64,000 bases of DNA, taken from the NCBI GenBank assembly GCA_963739985.1, contig CAVUCE010000022.1, forward strand, positions 62,001 through 126,000, given 5' to 3'. The notes below the pieces were generated by a model. That model saw only the letters and a program-made list of their open reading frames with translations. It searched no databases and was not told the origin of the DNA. The stretch comes from CAVUCE01 sp963739985. GTDB lineage: Bacteria > Bacteroidota > Ignavibacteria > Ignavibacteriales > Ignavibacteriaceae. Below are positions 1 to 8,462 of this stretch, piece after piece. Position 1 is the stretch's first letter, and the number at the start of each line of letters is the position of its first letter. The translations under genes and the position numbers were made by a program.

Positions 1-504
1 CGTAAAGCATCAGGAAGAGATGCTTTTATAATGGGAGTTTGGGGCGATTTAGGAATTGATAGATACAAAAAACCGTCTGATGAAGTCTTAAAGAAAAAAC
101 TAACAAACTTACAATACCAGGTAACTCAAAACGGAGCAACCGAAAGACCGTTTGACAATAAATATTGGAATAACCATGATGAAGGAATTTATGTTGATAT
201 AGTCTCGGGTGAACCGTTATTCAGTTCTACGGCAAAATTCAAATCCGGAACAGGATGGCCTAGTTTTACACGCCCCATTGATCCCCGTTATATAAATAAA
301 GTAGTTAATGAATCCGGTGGAATGCTTAGTGTTGAAGCTAGAAGCAGATTTGGCGATTCACATCTTGGAGATGTTTTTGATGATGGTCCGGCACCAACTC
401 ATCTCCGTTATTGCATGGACTCAGCAGCGCTAAAATTTATCCCGGAAGATAAAATGAAATCCGAAGGATACGGAGAATTTCTATATTTATTTTCCAACAA
501 ATAA
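1..504 (+). CDS. msrB: Methionine sulfoxide reductase, MsrB domain, probably the C-terminal half of an MsrA-MsrB fusion (5' partial)
   Basis: MsrB reduces methionine-R-sulfoxide in oxidised proteins using thioredoxin. The MsrB hallmarks are present: ERPFDN, the substrate-pocket GTGWPSF and RYCMDSAALKF, whose catalytic Cys is encoded at 412-414. No zinc CxxC pairs are visible, so this is the zinc-free form. The first in-frame ATG is at 31, but the frame is open to base 1 and the upstream residues GRDAFIMGVWGD resemble the end of the long form of MsrA. I therefore infer that the gene starts outside the window and encodes an MsrA-MsrB fusion. A separate msrB starting at 31 is possible, but the ATG lies inside the MsrA-like stretch and has no convincing ribosome binding site. 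A strong terminator follows. Confidence 0.9.
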   Translation, partial: RKASGRDAFIMGVWGDLGIDRYKKPSDEVLKKKLTNLQYQVTQNGATERPFDNKYWNNHDEGIYVDIVSGEPLFSSTAKFKSGTGWPSFTRPIDPRYINKVVNESGGMLSVEARSRFGDSHLGDVFDDGPAPTHLRYCMDSAALKFIPEDKMKSEGYGEFLYLFSNK

Positions 505-508
505 TTCA

Positions 509-540
509 CTATGGACTTCAAAAGTCCATAGTTTTGTTTT
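509..540 (+). terminator. Rho-independent terminator after msrB
   Basis: A perfect 10-bp stem (509-518 with 522-531, three-base loop CAA) is followed by TTTTGTTTT. It lies 5 bases after the msrB stop codon and separates that gene from the sugar-related genes downstream. Confidence 0.9.
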
Positions 541-1032
541 AACTGAAGCTGAATAATAATCTTTGAGTAATCCAGTTTTTTAGATACCTTTATATTATCT
601 GCTTCACATATTTGTCTTATTTTTTTTCTACAACTTAGATTTTATCGCCTTCCAAACTTTTTATTTCTTATTTTATTGGCTTTATAATAGTGATAGTCAA
701 ACGCAGTATATATTTTCATATCATAACTTTATAGCCAGGTAGTTATCAATTTATTTGACTTATGAGATAACAATTGCCCATTTACGTTCAAAATTTTCCT
801 TGCAGTCGGGTAAATAAAATATTAAATTTTGGTTAAACGTTTAACTAAAACCTCAAAAGGTAAGTTTCAAAATGAATAGTAAAGAGAATTACAGAAATTT
901 GCCACAATATTTTAAATGCTTTAATTGCTTAAATATTCAAACAAAATTAGAATTTCGTAAGCACTCACCAATCATTCTTACTATTTATATTCCATCCAAG
1001 CTCTTATTTAACAAAAATTAAGGGACACTAAT
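541..1032. other. Intergenic region with a LacI-type operator
   Basis: About 490 bases without a convincing gene. It holds the palindrome annotated at 827-850. It also holds a 49-codon ATG-to-stop reading frame at 872-1021 with no recognisable family; I do not call it as a gene, though it could be a leader. The long spacing and the operator suggest a regulated 5' leader for the gene at 1033. Confidence 0.5.
827..850. promoter_or_regulatory. LacI-family operator-like palindrome
   Basis: The core GTTAAACGTTTAAC (832-845) is a perfect 14-bp palindrome with the central CG typical of LacI/PurR-family operators. The symmetry extends four more base pairs on each side (TTTT/AAAA), with a single mismatch at 831/846. 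It lies about 180 bases upstream of the start codon of the surface protein gene that precedes the glycosidase lipoprotein gene. No LacI-family gene is in the window, so the regulator is unknown. Confidence 0.6.
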
Positions 1033-4000
1033 TTGAATAAAAAATTACCATCTAACTTTTACTTAATCGTTATATCAGCTTATCTATTCTCTTTTAATCT
1101 TTTTGCGCAAAGAATAGTGGATAAAAATAAAGGCGACCATAATCAAACAAAAAAAGGAATTATGGATGGAAATCTTGCCGAAACTGTATTTTATAATTTC
1201 GGTGAAATTGCCGATTGGGAAAATGAACCTACTCGCAGTGGTGTATGGCCGAAAGGAACCGATCACACTTATGTTGATGGTGTTGCCGTAATTGTTCAGT
1301 CGGAAGCTATCCTACCTTCAGGTAAAAAGATTCATCCTCTTGAAACAAATTATTATGAATATACTAGATACAATCCGGCTACAGGTGTAACGTACGGGTG
1401 GTGGCCGCTTCCGGGTTATGCTAATCCAAATCAATCTAAGGTTGCTAGAAGCGATGACCCAACAACCTGGCCGTCAACGTGGCCGGATAGAACAACCGAT
1501 TGGGATGGAAATTGGGATGGATTTTTCGGTAAAGGCGTTCTAAATGCTGATCTTGAAACTTATTTTGTTTTTGATGATAATGAAGATCGCGAATATATGT
1601 TGAAAGATAATTTTTATCCTGATCAAGATGATCCCGCTCGCGGTGGTTTAGGCATGCAAGTAAGAGCTAGAGGATTCCAATGGTCCCAAGTACTGGCTGA
1701 GGATGTAATTTTTTGGCATTACGAAATAACGAACATGGGAACAACCGATTACCCCAATACTCTCTTTGCTCAATATGTTGATTGGGGCATTGGTGGTTAT
1801 CAAAGTACTGCAAATAATGGCGGTGATTACGATGAAGTTCTAGATATTGCTTATGCCTGGTTAGTTGGCTCAACTGTTGGAATGCCGGGAAATTGGAGCC
1901 CTGTGGGAATGGCTGCATATGCTTTTCTTGAAAGTCCCGGAAAAGAAAACGATAACATCGATAATGATCATGATGGTTTAACTGATGAAAAAAGAGATAA
2001 TACTGCAAGTGTTTTTATTTCTCAACCTAGTAACGATCCATATCTTAGAGATATAAGCCAAGATACTCTGAGATTTAAGAATTACTATGGATATTCATGG
2101 CAGCCTCATTGGGATGCAGATGAAAATGCCAACTGGAGAACATACGGCGATCTAAACAAAAATGGGAAATGGGATACCGGTGAACCACTATATGATGATG
2201 TTGGAACTGACGGTATTGGACCTTTTGATGCCGGTTACAATGGACCCGATGCGGATGGATCGGAAGCAGATGGTAAACCGGAACAAGGTGAACCGGATTT
2301 TGGAATTTTGGATAAAGATGAATCAGATCAACTTGGATTAACCGGTTTCGCTATTTTTGCAACTCATACTTACGATTTAAACAATGATGATAAAAACTGG
2401 CAAGCGCTTTCCGCTTTACCCGAACCTCATGGACAACAACTTTTAAACGTAAATCTAGCAAATTACTTTTCAAGTTATCTCTTTAATATGAATGGAAGAA
2501 ATTCAAATCAAGCAGATATTACACACCAGGAAGGTGAAACTCAAAGATTCTCTATGGCATTAATTTTTGGAATTGATAAAGAGGATTTATTCAGAAGAAA
2601 GAAAACCGTACAATCAATTTATAATGCAAATTATCATTTTGCTAAGCCACCCGCTAAACCAACAATTAAAGCAATTGCAGGAGATCATAAAGTAACAATC
2701 TACTGGAATGATATAGCCGAACATACATTTGATGCATTTTACCAGAGATATAATTTTGAAGGTTATAGAATCTACCGTTCAACCGAAGCAAATTTTTTAG
2801 AAGACAAATTAATTACAGATGCTTACGGCAAATCAACTTTTAGAAAACCTTTAGCTCAATTTGATTTAAAGGACGGAGTAACGGGCTTACATCCGATACC
2901 GGTAAATGGCGCCTACTTTTATTTAGGAGATGACTCGGGTATTCAGCACTCATTTGTGGATACTACCGTAGAAAACGGCCAAACTTATTATTATGCTGTT
3001 GTTGCCTATGATAAAGGATTTTTTACTCAAAATATTAAAGGTGAAGACTTAGGAATTCCACCATCGGAAAATACCAGCATAATTAAAGTAGATATAAATG
3101 GAAGACCAACTACGGATATCAATACTGCAGTTGTAACTCCAAGAGCTCCAAGCGCCGGTTATATTTCCCCGGAAATTCAAAGTTTTTCTGCGAGCGGTCC
3201 CGGCACCGGAAGTGCAGCCGTAACAATTCTAGATCCGGATTCAGTTAAGAATTTGGATACCTATAGACTCGAATTTAAAGATAATTCCCCATTTCATATT
3301 GATGAAGCTCCTTATTATAGAATTATAGATTATACTTCTAAGGATACCGTTTTGCCGTATACCCGGCTAACCGGTGGTCAAGCTACAACTCAAGTAATTA
3401 ATGGATTCAGTTTAAAGATAAATAACGATACAGCCGTAACAATAGATCAATCACAAACCGGCTGGGAAAAAGGTTCAAGTAATTATTTCGTTCAAGTTGG
3501 ATTTGATACTAGATACGCTTCGAAGTATCAATCTCAAAGGGTTAATTTTCCCGCTGATTTTTTAGTGCATTTCACCGAGCCTGGAAAAGGTGATACTTCA
3601 TATCCGGCAGACGTATTCTCGGGAGCAATTGTTTCAAATATTCAAATTGAAGATCTCACTGATAATGTTCCTCACATGCAGTTTATCTTTTTTGATCAAA
3701 ATAATAACGGATTGTTTGAGGCCGGCGATGCGGTCTTTATCATTGCCGGAGATTCAATCAATACAAAAGTAACCGGATTTTCAAACCGTCATGCTGGTTG
3801 GTCTATATCTTTGATTCAAGATACATCGATCTCCGTTGCAAATCAGATTGCTCCACAACCGGGCGATGTTTTTAAGATAGCGACAACCAAACCTTTCAGA
3901 ACCGGCGAGTATTATCAATTTTCAACTAAGGCTCCGTCTTTTGATAAAAATAAACTAGTTTCTGATATGAATAATATATCTGTTGTACCGAATCCTTATG

Positions 4001-4278
4001 TTGGTGCTGCTTCATGGGAACCGACTAATATAAACGTAGGTAGAGGTTCAAGGTTAATTTATTTTATTCATTTGCCTGCAAAGTGTTCAATTAGAATTTA
4101 TACCATTAGCGGCAACCTTGTTCAAACACTACAACATGATTCAGGTTTAACGGATGGTCAAGAGCCCTGGAATTTAGTCTCAAAAGATGGAATGAATATT
4201 TCATACGGTATTTATGTCTTTCATGTAGAAACACCCGATGGAAAGACAATGATAGGCAGATTTGCCGTCATAAAATAG
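1033..4278 (+). CDS. Large secreted surface protein with type IX secretion-like C-terminal sorting domain
   Basis: A 1081-residue exported protein of unknown molecular function. A signal peptide covers about residues 1-25 and ends near LFAQ. Residues about 310-440 are rich in Asp/Asn/Gly repeats such as DNDHDG and DLNKNGKWDTGE that look calcium-binding. A fibronectin type III-like segment begins near residue 545 and contains GYRIYRS. The last 80 residues (VVPNPYVG, SIRIYTISG, GIYVFHV) resemble Por/T9SS sorting domains. The start is TTG, chosen because AAGGGA lies upstream and the next ATG (1162) would remove the signal peptide. The glycosidase lipoprotein gene follows after 67 bases with no terminator, so both are likely co-transcribed. 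The partner suggests glycan binding, but nothing shows it directly. Confidence 0.8.
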   Translation: MNKKLPSNFYLIVISAYLFSFNLFAQRIVDKNKGDHNQTKKGIMDGNLAETVFYNFGEIADWENEPTRSGVWPKGTDHTYVDGVAVIVQSEAILPSGKKIHPLETNYYEYTRYNPATGVTYGWWPLPGYANPNQSKVARSDDPTTWPSTWPDRTTDWDGNWDGFFGKGVLNADLETYFVFDDNEDREYMLKDNFYPDQDDPARGGLGMQVRARGFQWSQVLAEDVIFWHYEITNMGTTDYPNTLFAQYVDWGIGGYQSTANNGGDYDEVLDIAYAWLVGSTVGMPGNWSPVGMAAYAFLESPGKENDNIDNDHDGLTDEKRDNTASVFISQPSNDPYLRDISQDTLRFKNYYGYSWQPHWDADENANWRTYGDLNKNGKWDTGEPLYDDVGTDGIGPFDAGYNGPDADGSEADGKPEQGEPDFGILDKDESDQLGLTGFAIFATHTYDLNNDDKNWQALSALPEPHGQQLLNVNLANYFSSYLFNMNGRNSNQADITHQEGETQRFSMALIFGIDKEDLFRRKKTVQSIYNANYHFAKPPAKPTIKAIAGDHKVTIYWNDIAEHTFDAFYQRYNFEGYRIYRSTEANFLEDKLITDAYGKSTFRKPLAQFDLKDGVTGLHPIPVNGAYFYLGDDSGIQHSFVDTTVENGQTYYYAVVAYDKGFFTQNIKGEDLGIPPSENTSIIKVDINGRPTTDINTAVVTPRAPSAGYISPEIQSFSASGPGTGSAAVTILDPDSVKNLDTYRLEFKDNSPFHIDEAPYYRIIDYTSKDTVLPYTRLTGGQATTQVINGFSLKINNDTAVTIDQSQTGWEKGSSNYFVQVGFDTRYASKYQSQRVNFPADFLVHFTEPGKGDTSYPADVFSGAIVSNIQIEDLTDNVPHMQFIFFDQNNNGLFEAGDAVFIIAGDSINTKVTGFSNRHAGWSISLIQDTSISVANQIAPQPGDVFKIATTKPFRTGEYYQFSTKAPSFDKNKLVSDMNNISVVPNPYVGAASWEPTNINVGRGSRLIYFIHLPAKCSIRIYTISGNLVQTLQHDSGLTDGQEPWNLVSKDGMNISYGIYVFHVETPDGKTMIGRFAVIK

Positions 4279-4345
4279 ATCGTTTTTTTTAATTAACATA
4301 ATTATAATCTAGGTAATCATATAATTTAGTTTAGGTGGTAGAAGT

Positions 4346-6937
4346 ATGTTCAAAAAAATAATTAATTGTTTTATAGTTTTGTTATTGATATCAGCAACCA
4401 TGATTTTTACTTCTTGTGGTAGACAAAATAAAATTGTCAATAACAAATTAAAAGAATCATTGAGTGTTAATTTTAAAGGAAATGCAAAGATTTCGGTTGG
4501 AAGCTATTATGCCGGAGTAGAATTACATCATAGCTCCATATTACCCCAGCGCATCAGTTTCTATTATCCTGTAGCAAACAGTATAGATTTGAGTACTGAT
4601 TACTGGAAACGTGATACCACTTTTATAATGGCTGCCGGTTTAAAAGTTGGAGATGGGAAAAAAGAATGGATTGGCCTTAAACCTTATGAATACAATTTAA
4701 CCCCATTCTCAGTTACATTAAATAAAAGTGATGAAGAAAAATCAGTTAAAGTATCATACCAGTTTTGCAAAGATAAACCGGCCATGATAATTTCTTATGA
4801 AATTACCAACAATAGTGACAAAGCAGAAACATTTGAATTTTACACTCACCTGGAAACTTCATTAAAGACTTGTCATACTTACGCATTAAAAGACAAAGCA
4901 AATACACAATACGACAAAAACGGGAATGCAATCTATGCAAATTTTAACGATATAGGAACGGATTCTGCGCAAGTCTTTGTGGCAAATGCAGGAGAACAGC
5001 CAGTAAGTTATAATACTTCAGGCTCTTTAAATAATTCCAGGACACCAAATAACGACTGGTGGTTTTCGCATAATGGAAATCTCCAGGAGAAAACTTTTTC
5101 GAAAAGTGATCCCGGAATTCCTGCAGCAGAATATCTTTATAAAAAGAAATTAGCTCCTAAAGAAACGATGAAAGTTGTTCAGATTGTTGGCTCAAGTAAA
5201 CAAGATGAAGGTCATGATATAGTAAATTATCTTCTTAAAAATTATAAAAAAGAAGTAAATAATTATGAAAATTTTGTCCTTGAAAAGTCTTATAACGACG
5301 GTGTTTTTTCAACAGGCGACAGTGCAATAGATCATTCCGCTCACTGGGCAAAAGCTATACTTGGAGCAAATAAACATTACATTGATGGACAAATTATTGC
5401 AATGCCCTGTCCCGCTGAATACAATTTTTATTTTACGCATGATGTATTACTTACAGATTTAGCCGCAGTAAATTTCGATCTTCCGAGAGTAAAACACGAT
5501 TTGAAATTTGTTGTTTCACATTCCAGTAAAGATAAAGTTATCCCGCATGCCTTTTATTGGAAAGATAGCGCATTCGTTACCGAATTTGCCAGTTCAGATA
5601 ACTGGAATAACTTCTGGTTTATTATTACCGCCGCAAGTTATTTGAGACATTCTTCAGATACAGCGCTACTTAATTATATGTACCCGTATCTTACAAAAAG
5701 CCTTCAAAATGCATTGAAAACTAAAAAGGAAGATGATGTAGTTTGGTCCTACAGACCTGATTGGTGGGATATTGGTAATAATTTCGGACCAAGAGTTTAT
5801 ATGACAATTTTAGCTACAAAAACATTGAGAGAATACAATTACATTTCAACCGTATTGGGGAAAAATAAAAAAGAATTGTTAGCTAACGATGAACTTGCCG
5901 ACAGAATGGAAAAGCAAGTAACTAATAAATTCTGGGATAGCAAACAAAAATATCTAATAAATTATTTCAATGACGGCACTATCGATCATCATTATTATAT
6001 AGGTTCACTTCTGGCTGCCGATTATGGAATGCTTGATAAAACGCATATGGATGAACTAATTCAAACAGCAAAAGATAAATTATTAGATGATAATGTAGGA
6101 GTTTATACAGCTTTCCCTATGGATTTTTTGAAGTATAAAAAGAAACTTGGATACGGAGATGAAGTAGGAAAACCATATTATTATTTTAACGGCGGCATTT
6201 GGCCTCAAGATAACTCATGGTATGCTGAAGCTTTAATTAAAAACGGTGAAAAAGAAAATGCTTTAAATTTCTTAAAAAAGACAATGACTCTGGAAGGAAT
6301 AATAAACGGCCCGAACGGACAACCGGCAATGTATGAAGTCAGGAATGCAGATAAAGATGATCCTTCGGTTTATGGCTCAGTTGATAAACCTCAATTTATG
6401 TGGGCAGGCGGTTGGTATCTACATACTCTTTACCGTTTGTTCGGTGTGAGCGAAAATGATTGGAACATTAGTTTTAATCCATTTCTTTACAACGGACAAA
6501 AATCTTGCTCGTTTACTTTAAATGCTTACGGCAATTCTTTACTCGTCAACATTACAGGAAAAGGTAGTTTCATAAAAAGTTTGAAATATGACGGAAAAAG
6601 ATATGCTAGCGCAGTAATACCATCCACAATAAAAAATGTAAAGAATGCGGATATTATTTTGGGGCACCCTGATGAGCCATATCTTAAATCATCAAACGCA
6701 GTATTGAAAGGATGTAATTATAACGAAAATAATAAAAGTTTAAGTTTTACTCTAGATGCATTTACCGGTCATAGAAATATTTCAAAATTAATTTCTCCAT
6801 TTCCTGTAAAAGAAATATTAGTTAACGGGAAAGAAATTAAAGGAAATTGGAAGGCTGAAAAGGTTGAAGATATTTATAAAATTGAAATCAATACGGCTAA
6901 TTCTGTTAATCCTGAAAATATAGAAATAAAATTTTAG
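4346..6937 (+). CDS. Lipoprotein glycoside hydrolase, (alpha/alpha)6-barrel type (GH63/GH94-like)
   Basis: Predicted to hydrolyse or phosphorolyse glycosidic bonds outside the inner membrane. The N-terminus is a lipoprotein signal with lipobox FTSC and lipidated Cys24. An N-terminal beta-sandwich-like region (about 40-310) is followed by a six-hairpin barrel (about 325-710) with FTHDVLLTDLAAV, PDWWDIGNN, GGIWPQDNSWYAEAL and MWAGGWYLHTLYRLFG. A C-terminal beta domain of about 150 residues resembles that of GH94-type enzymes. The length of 863 residues fits multidomain members. AGGTGG precedes the ATG. The family level (GH63, GH94-like or amylo-1,6-glucosidase-like) and the substrate cannot be settled by eye. 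It shares a likely operon with the surface protein upstream and ends at a terminator. Confidence 0.7.
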   Translation: MFKKIINCFIVLLLISATMIFTSCGRQNKIVNNKLKESLSVNFKGNAKISVGSYYAGVELHHSSILPQRISFYYPVANSIDLSTDYWKRDTTFIMAAGLKVGDGKKEWIGLKPYEYNLTPFSVTLNKSDEEKSVKVSYQFCKDKPAMIISYEITNNSDKAETFEFYTHLETSLKTCHTYALKDKANTQYDKNGNAIYANFNDIGTDSAQVFVANAGEQPVSYNTSGSLNNSRTPNNDWWFSHNGNLQEKTFSKSDPGIPAAEYLYKKKLAPKETMKVVQIVGSSKQDEGHDIVNYLLKNYKKEVNNYENFVLEKSYNDGVFSTGDSAIDHSAHWAKAILGANKHYIDGQIIAMPCPAEYNFYFTHDVLLTDLAAVNFDLPRVKHDLKFVVSHSSKDKVIPHAFYWKDSAFVTEFASSDNWNNFWFIITAASYLRHSSDTALLNYMYPYLTKSLQNALKTKKEDDVVWSYRPDWWDIGNNFGPRVYMTILATKTLREYNYISTVLGKNKKELLANDELADRMEKQVTNKFWDSKQKYLINYFNDGTIDHHYYIGSLLAADYGMLDKTHMDELIQTAKDKLLDDNVGVYTAFPMDFLKYKKKLGYGDEVGKPYYYFNGGIWPQDNSWYAEALIKNGEKENALNFLKKTMTLEGIINGPNGQPAMYEVRNADKDDPSVYGSVDKPQFMWAGGWYLHTLYRLFGVSENDWNISFNPFLYNGQKSCSFTLNAYGNSLLVNITGKGSFIKSLKYDGKRYASAVIPSTIKNVKNADIILGHPDEPYLKSSNAVLKGCNYNENNKSLSFTLDAFTGHRNISKLISPFPVKEILVNGKEIKGNWKAEKVEDIYKIEINTANSVNPENIEIKF

Positions 6938-6964
6938 AATACTAAAATAATTGCTCAATTATTT

Positions 6965-7001
6965 AAACTGTCCGGATATATCTTCCCGGACAGTTTTTTT
7001 T
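6965..7001 (+). terminator. Rho-independent terminator after the glycosidase gene
   Basis: A perfect 11-bp stem (6965-6975 with 6986-6996) is followed by a run of T (6994-7001). It lies between the convergent glycosidase and DUF4396 genes. Confidence 0.9.
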
Positions 7002-7013
7002 GCTCACCTAATT

Positions 7014-7706
7014 TTAACTCATTCCGTGTTTCCAACCGATAGAAACGAGCCACCAATTCATTGGATAAGTTACAATAGCACCGACCAATAGACCTAAAGA
7101 CGCAAATCCCCAAAATGCCGCTGTATCCGGAGTTGGCCGTGAGCCGACAACAACCGGAGTAACAAATCGCATGACAAGTCCCATCCCAATCATTACAGTT
7201 ATCATAGAAAAGAACTCTGCCCTTCCAGCTTTTATTAATGCTTCCAAAGCTGAGTCTGACATTTTTCTCATTGCAATAAACTGGAAAACGAACCAACCGA
7301 ATAAAAATCCCACAATATATTCAAACCAGAATTCCTGCCAAAAAGTTAGTCCTATAATTCTTGAAATTACCATCGCCGTCATTATTCCCAAACCGTCACC
7401 TCCGACACAATGAATAACGGATCCGGTTACTCTTTTCCATTTTATTTTCACATATTCATGATGATATTTTTTTGCGGTTTCGCCTTTATAATATTTTATG
7501 TATGGGGGTCTGCAACTCCATATATAAAGTAATAATCCAAAGGCCGAAAAGAAGATAATGATGATTGGCCATCCAACTTTAAGTGCCGTATTCACATTTG
7601 TATTATATTTTATAATGTCATATGCTACAATTATAGAAGATAAAAAACCGAATAGATACCATGTAATTACAAAAGCCGGATTCATCAAAAAGTATAAAAA
7701 GTTCAT
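7014..7706 (-). CDS. DUF4396 family multi-pass membrane protein
   Basis: A 230-residue hydrophobic protein with about six membrane segments. Features of DUF4396 proteins are visible: the middle motif VIHCVGGDGLGI, with a His-Cys pair, and the C-terminal PMNWWLVSIGWKHGM. The role of this family is not known. AAGGAA sits 8 bases before the ATG. It stands alone on the minus strand, converging with the glycosidase gene, and a terminator hairpin (7804-7834) separates it from the gene remnants upstream. Confidence 0.75.
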   Translation of the reverse strand: MNFLYFLMNPAFVITWYLFGFLSSIIVAYDIIKYNTNVNTALKVGWPIIIIFFSAFGLLLYIWSCRPPYIKYYKGETAKKYHHEYVKIKWKRVTGSVIHCVGGDGLGIMTAMVISRIIGLTFWQEFWFEYIVGFLFGWFVFQFIAMRKMSDSALEALIKAGRAEFFSMITVMIGMGLVMRFVTPVVVGSRPTPDTAAFWGFASLGLLVGAIVTYPMNWWLVSIGWKHGMS

Positions 7707-7803
7707 GTTATCATTTCCTTAATTATTAGCAACATATTCAAGATATAAAATTTGCTCAGAAATTATTTGACTAAGCCAACATTAATAACTAATTGATTTA
7801 AAC

Positions 7804-7834
7804 AAAAAAAGCTCCAATAAAGTCGGAGCTTTTT
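7804..7834 (-). terminator. Terminator downstream of the SDR/GntR remnants
   Basis: Stem AAAAAGCTCC (7806-7815) pairs with GGAGCTTTTT (7825-7834). The A-run on the left becomes a U-tract for minus-strand transcripts, so it would have ended the now decayed operon. The T-run on the right means it could also work on the plus strand. Confidence 0.8.
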
Positions 7835-7897
7835 ATATTATAATCTAGAAACTAAATTTTAATTATCCGTTATTTCAATATTTAGCATTCTGACTGC

Positions 7898-8118
7898 TTA
7901 CTCATACGCAACCAGTAAGTTATCCTTCATGGCCTTTCTTGCACCTTCGCCATCTCCTTTTTCGATTGCATTAATGATTTTTTGATGTCAAACCAGAGCA
8001 GACTCTTTTCCTTTAGGAACCGAATGCATAATTCGACTCTTAATTATTGGCATTAATATATGAATCGGTTCAAGGATTAATGGGATCATTGTATTTTTTG
8101 ATGAATCTGCAATTAACA
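7898..8118 (-). pseudogene. Remnant of a GntR-family regulator (FCD domain)
   Basis: Read on the minus strand, the bases encode a stretch such as MIPLILEPIHILMPIIKS followed by QKIINAIEKGDGEGARKAM. This is the C-terminal FCD ligand-binding domain of FadR/UxuR-type GntR regulators. A stop codon (TGA at 7990-7988) interrupts it where the family usually has Glu. The N-terminal winged-helix domain is absent, because the sequence runs directly into the SDR remnant. Being next to a mannonate/fructuronate-type SDR remnant suggests it once controlled hexuronate catabolism (inference). It cannot encode a working regulator. Confidence 0.75.
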
Positions 8119-8430
8119 TGAATAACGGTACCGGCAATAAACTTAGATAGACCAGATAAAAAGTAAAGCATAGTTCCCAGCAGTTCCTCAGGCGACCCGA
8201 ATCTTCCCATAGGTGTTGAAGAAATATTTTTTTTACACCGGTCAGTTAATTCTTCAGTTTTTTCATCAAGCAATAAGAATCTGTTTTGTTTTGAAAGGAA
8301 AAATCCCGATGCAATTGCATTAACCATAACATTTACTTTGGCAAAATGAACTGCTAATCACTGAGTATAATTATTTATGGCTGCTTTTGCGCCTGAGTAA
8401 CCGGGCAGTCTAGTCAAAGGTAAAAAAGAA
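8104..8430 (-). pseudogene. Remnant of an SDR oxidoreductase of the D-mannonate/fructuronate reductase type
   Basis: Minus-strand translation gives PLTRLPGYSGAKAAINNYTQ, a TGA stop at 8360-8358 in place of Trp, then LAVHFAKVNVMVNAIASGFF and further residues up to GTVIHVN. YSGAKAA is the SDR catalytic Tyr-x3-Lys motif, and VNAIAxGFF...QNRFLL with PMGRFGSPEELLG is typical of SDR mannonate oxidoreductases. The NAD-binding N-terminal half is missing, and the last residues are replaced by the GntR remnant. An 85-codon frame at 8070-8327 survives but is only a fragment. The sequence is otherwise well conserved, so decay looks recent. Confidence 0.8.
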
Positions 8431-8462
8431 TTTTTCAACTATTGCTTTTATTTTTTTCTATT

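Noticed and set aside
872..1021. 49-codon frame with ATG upstream of the surface protein gene
   Set aside because: No family features; its only support is an ordinary AT-rich sequence and a weak AAAGG. It could be a leader, but chance is more likely in this region.
8070..8327. 85-codon minus-strand frame taken as a gene
   Set aside because: It is the surviving piece of the SDR remnant, and its last dozen codons are the GntR remnant read in a different frame.
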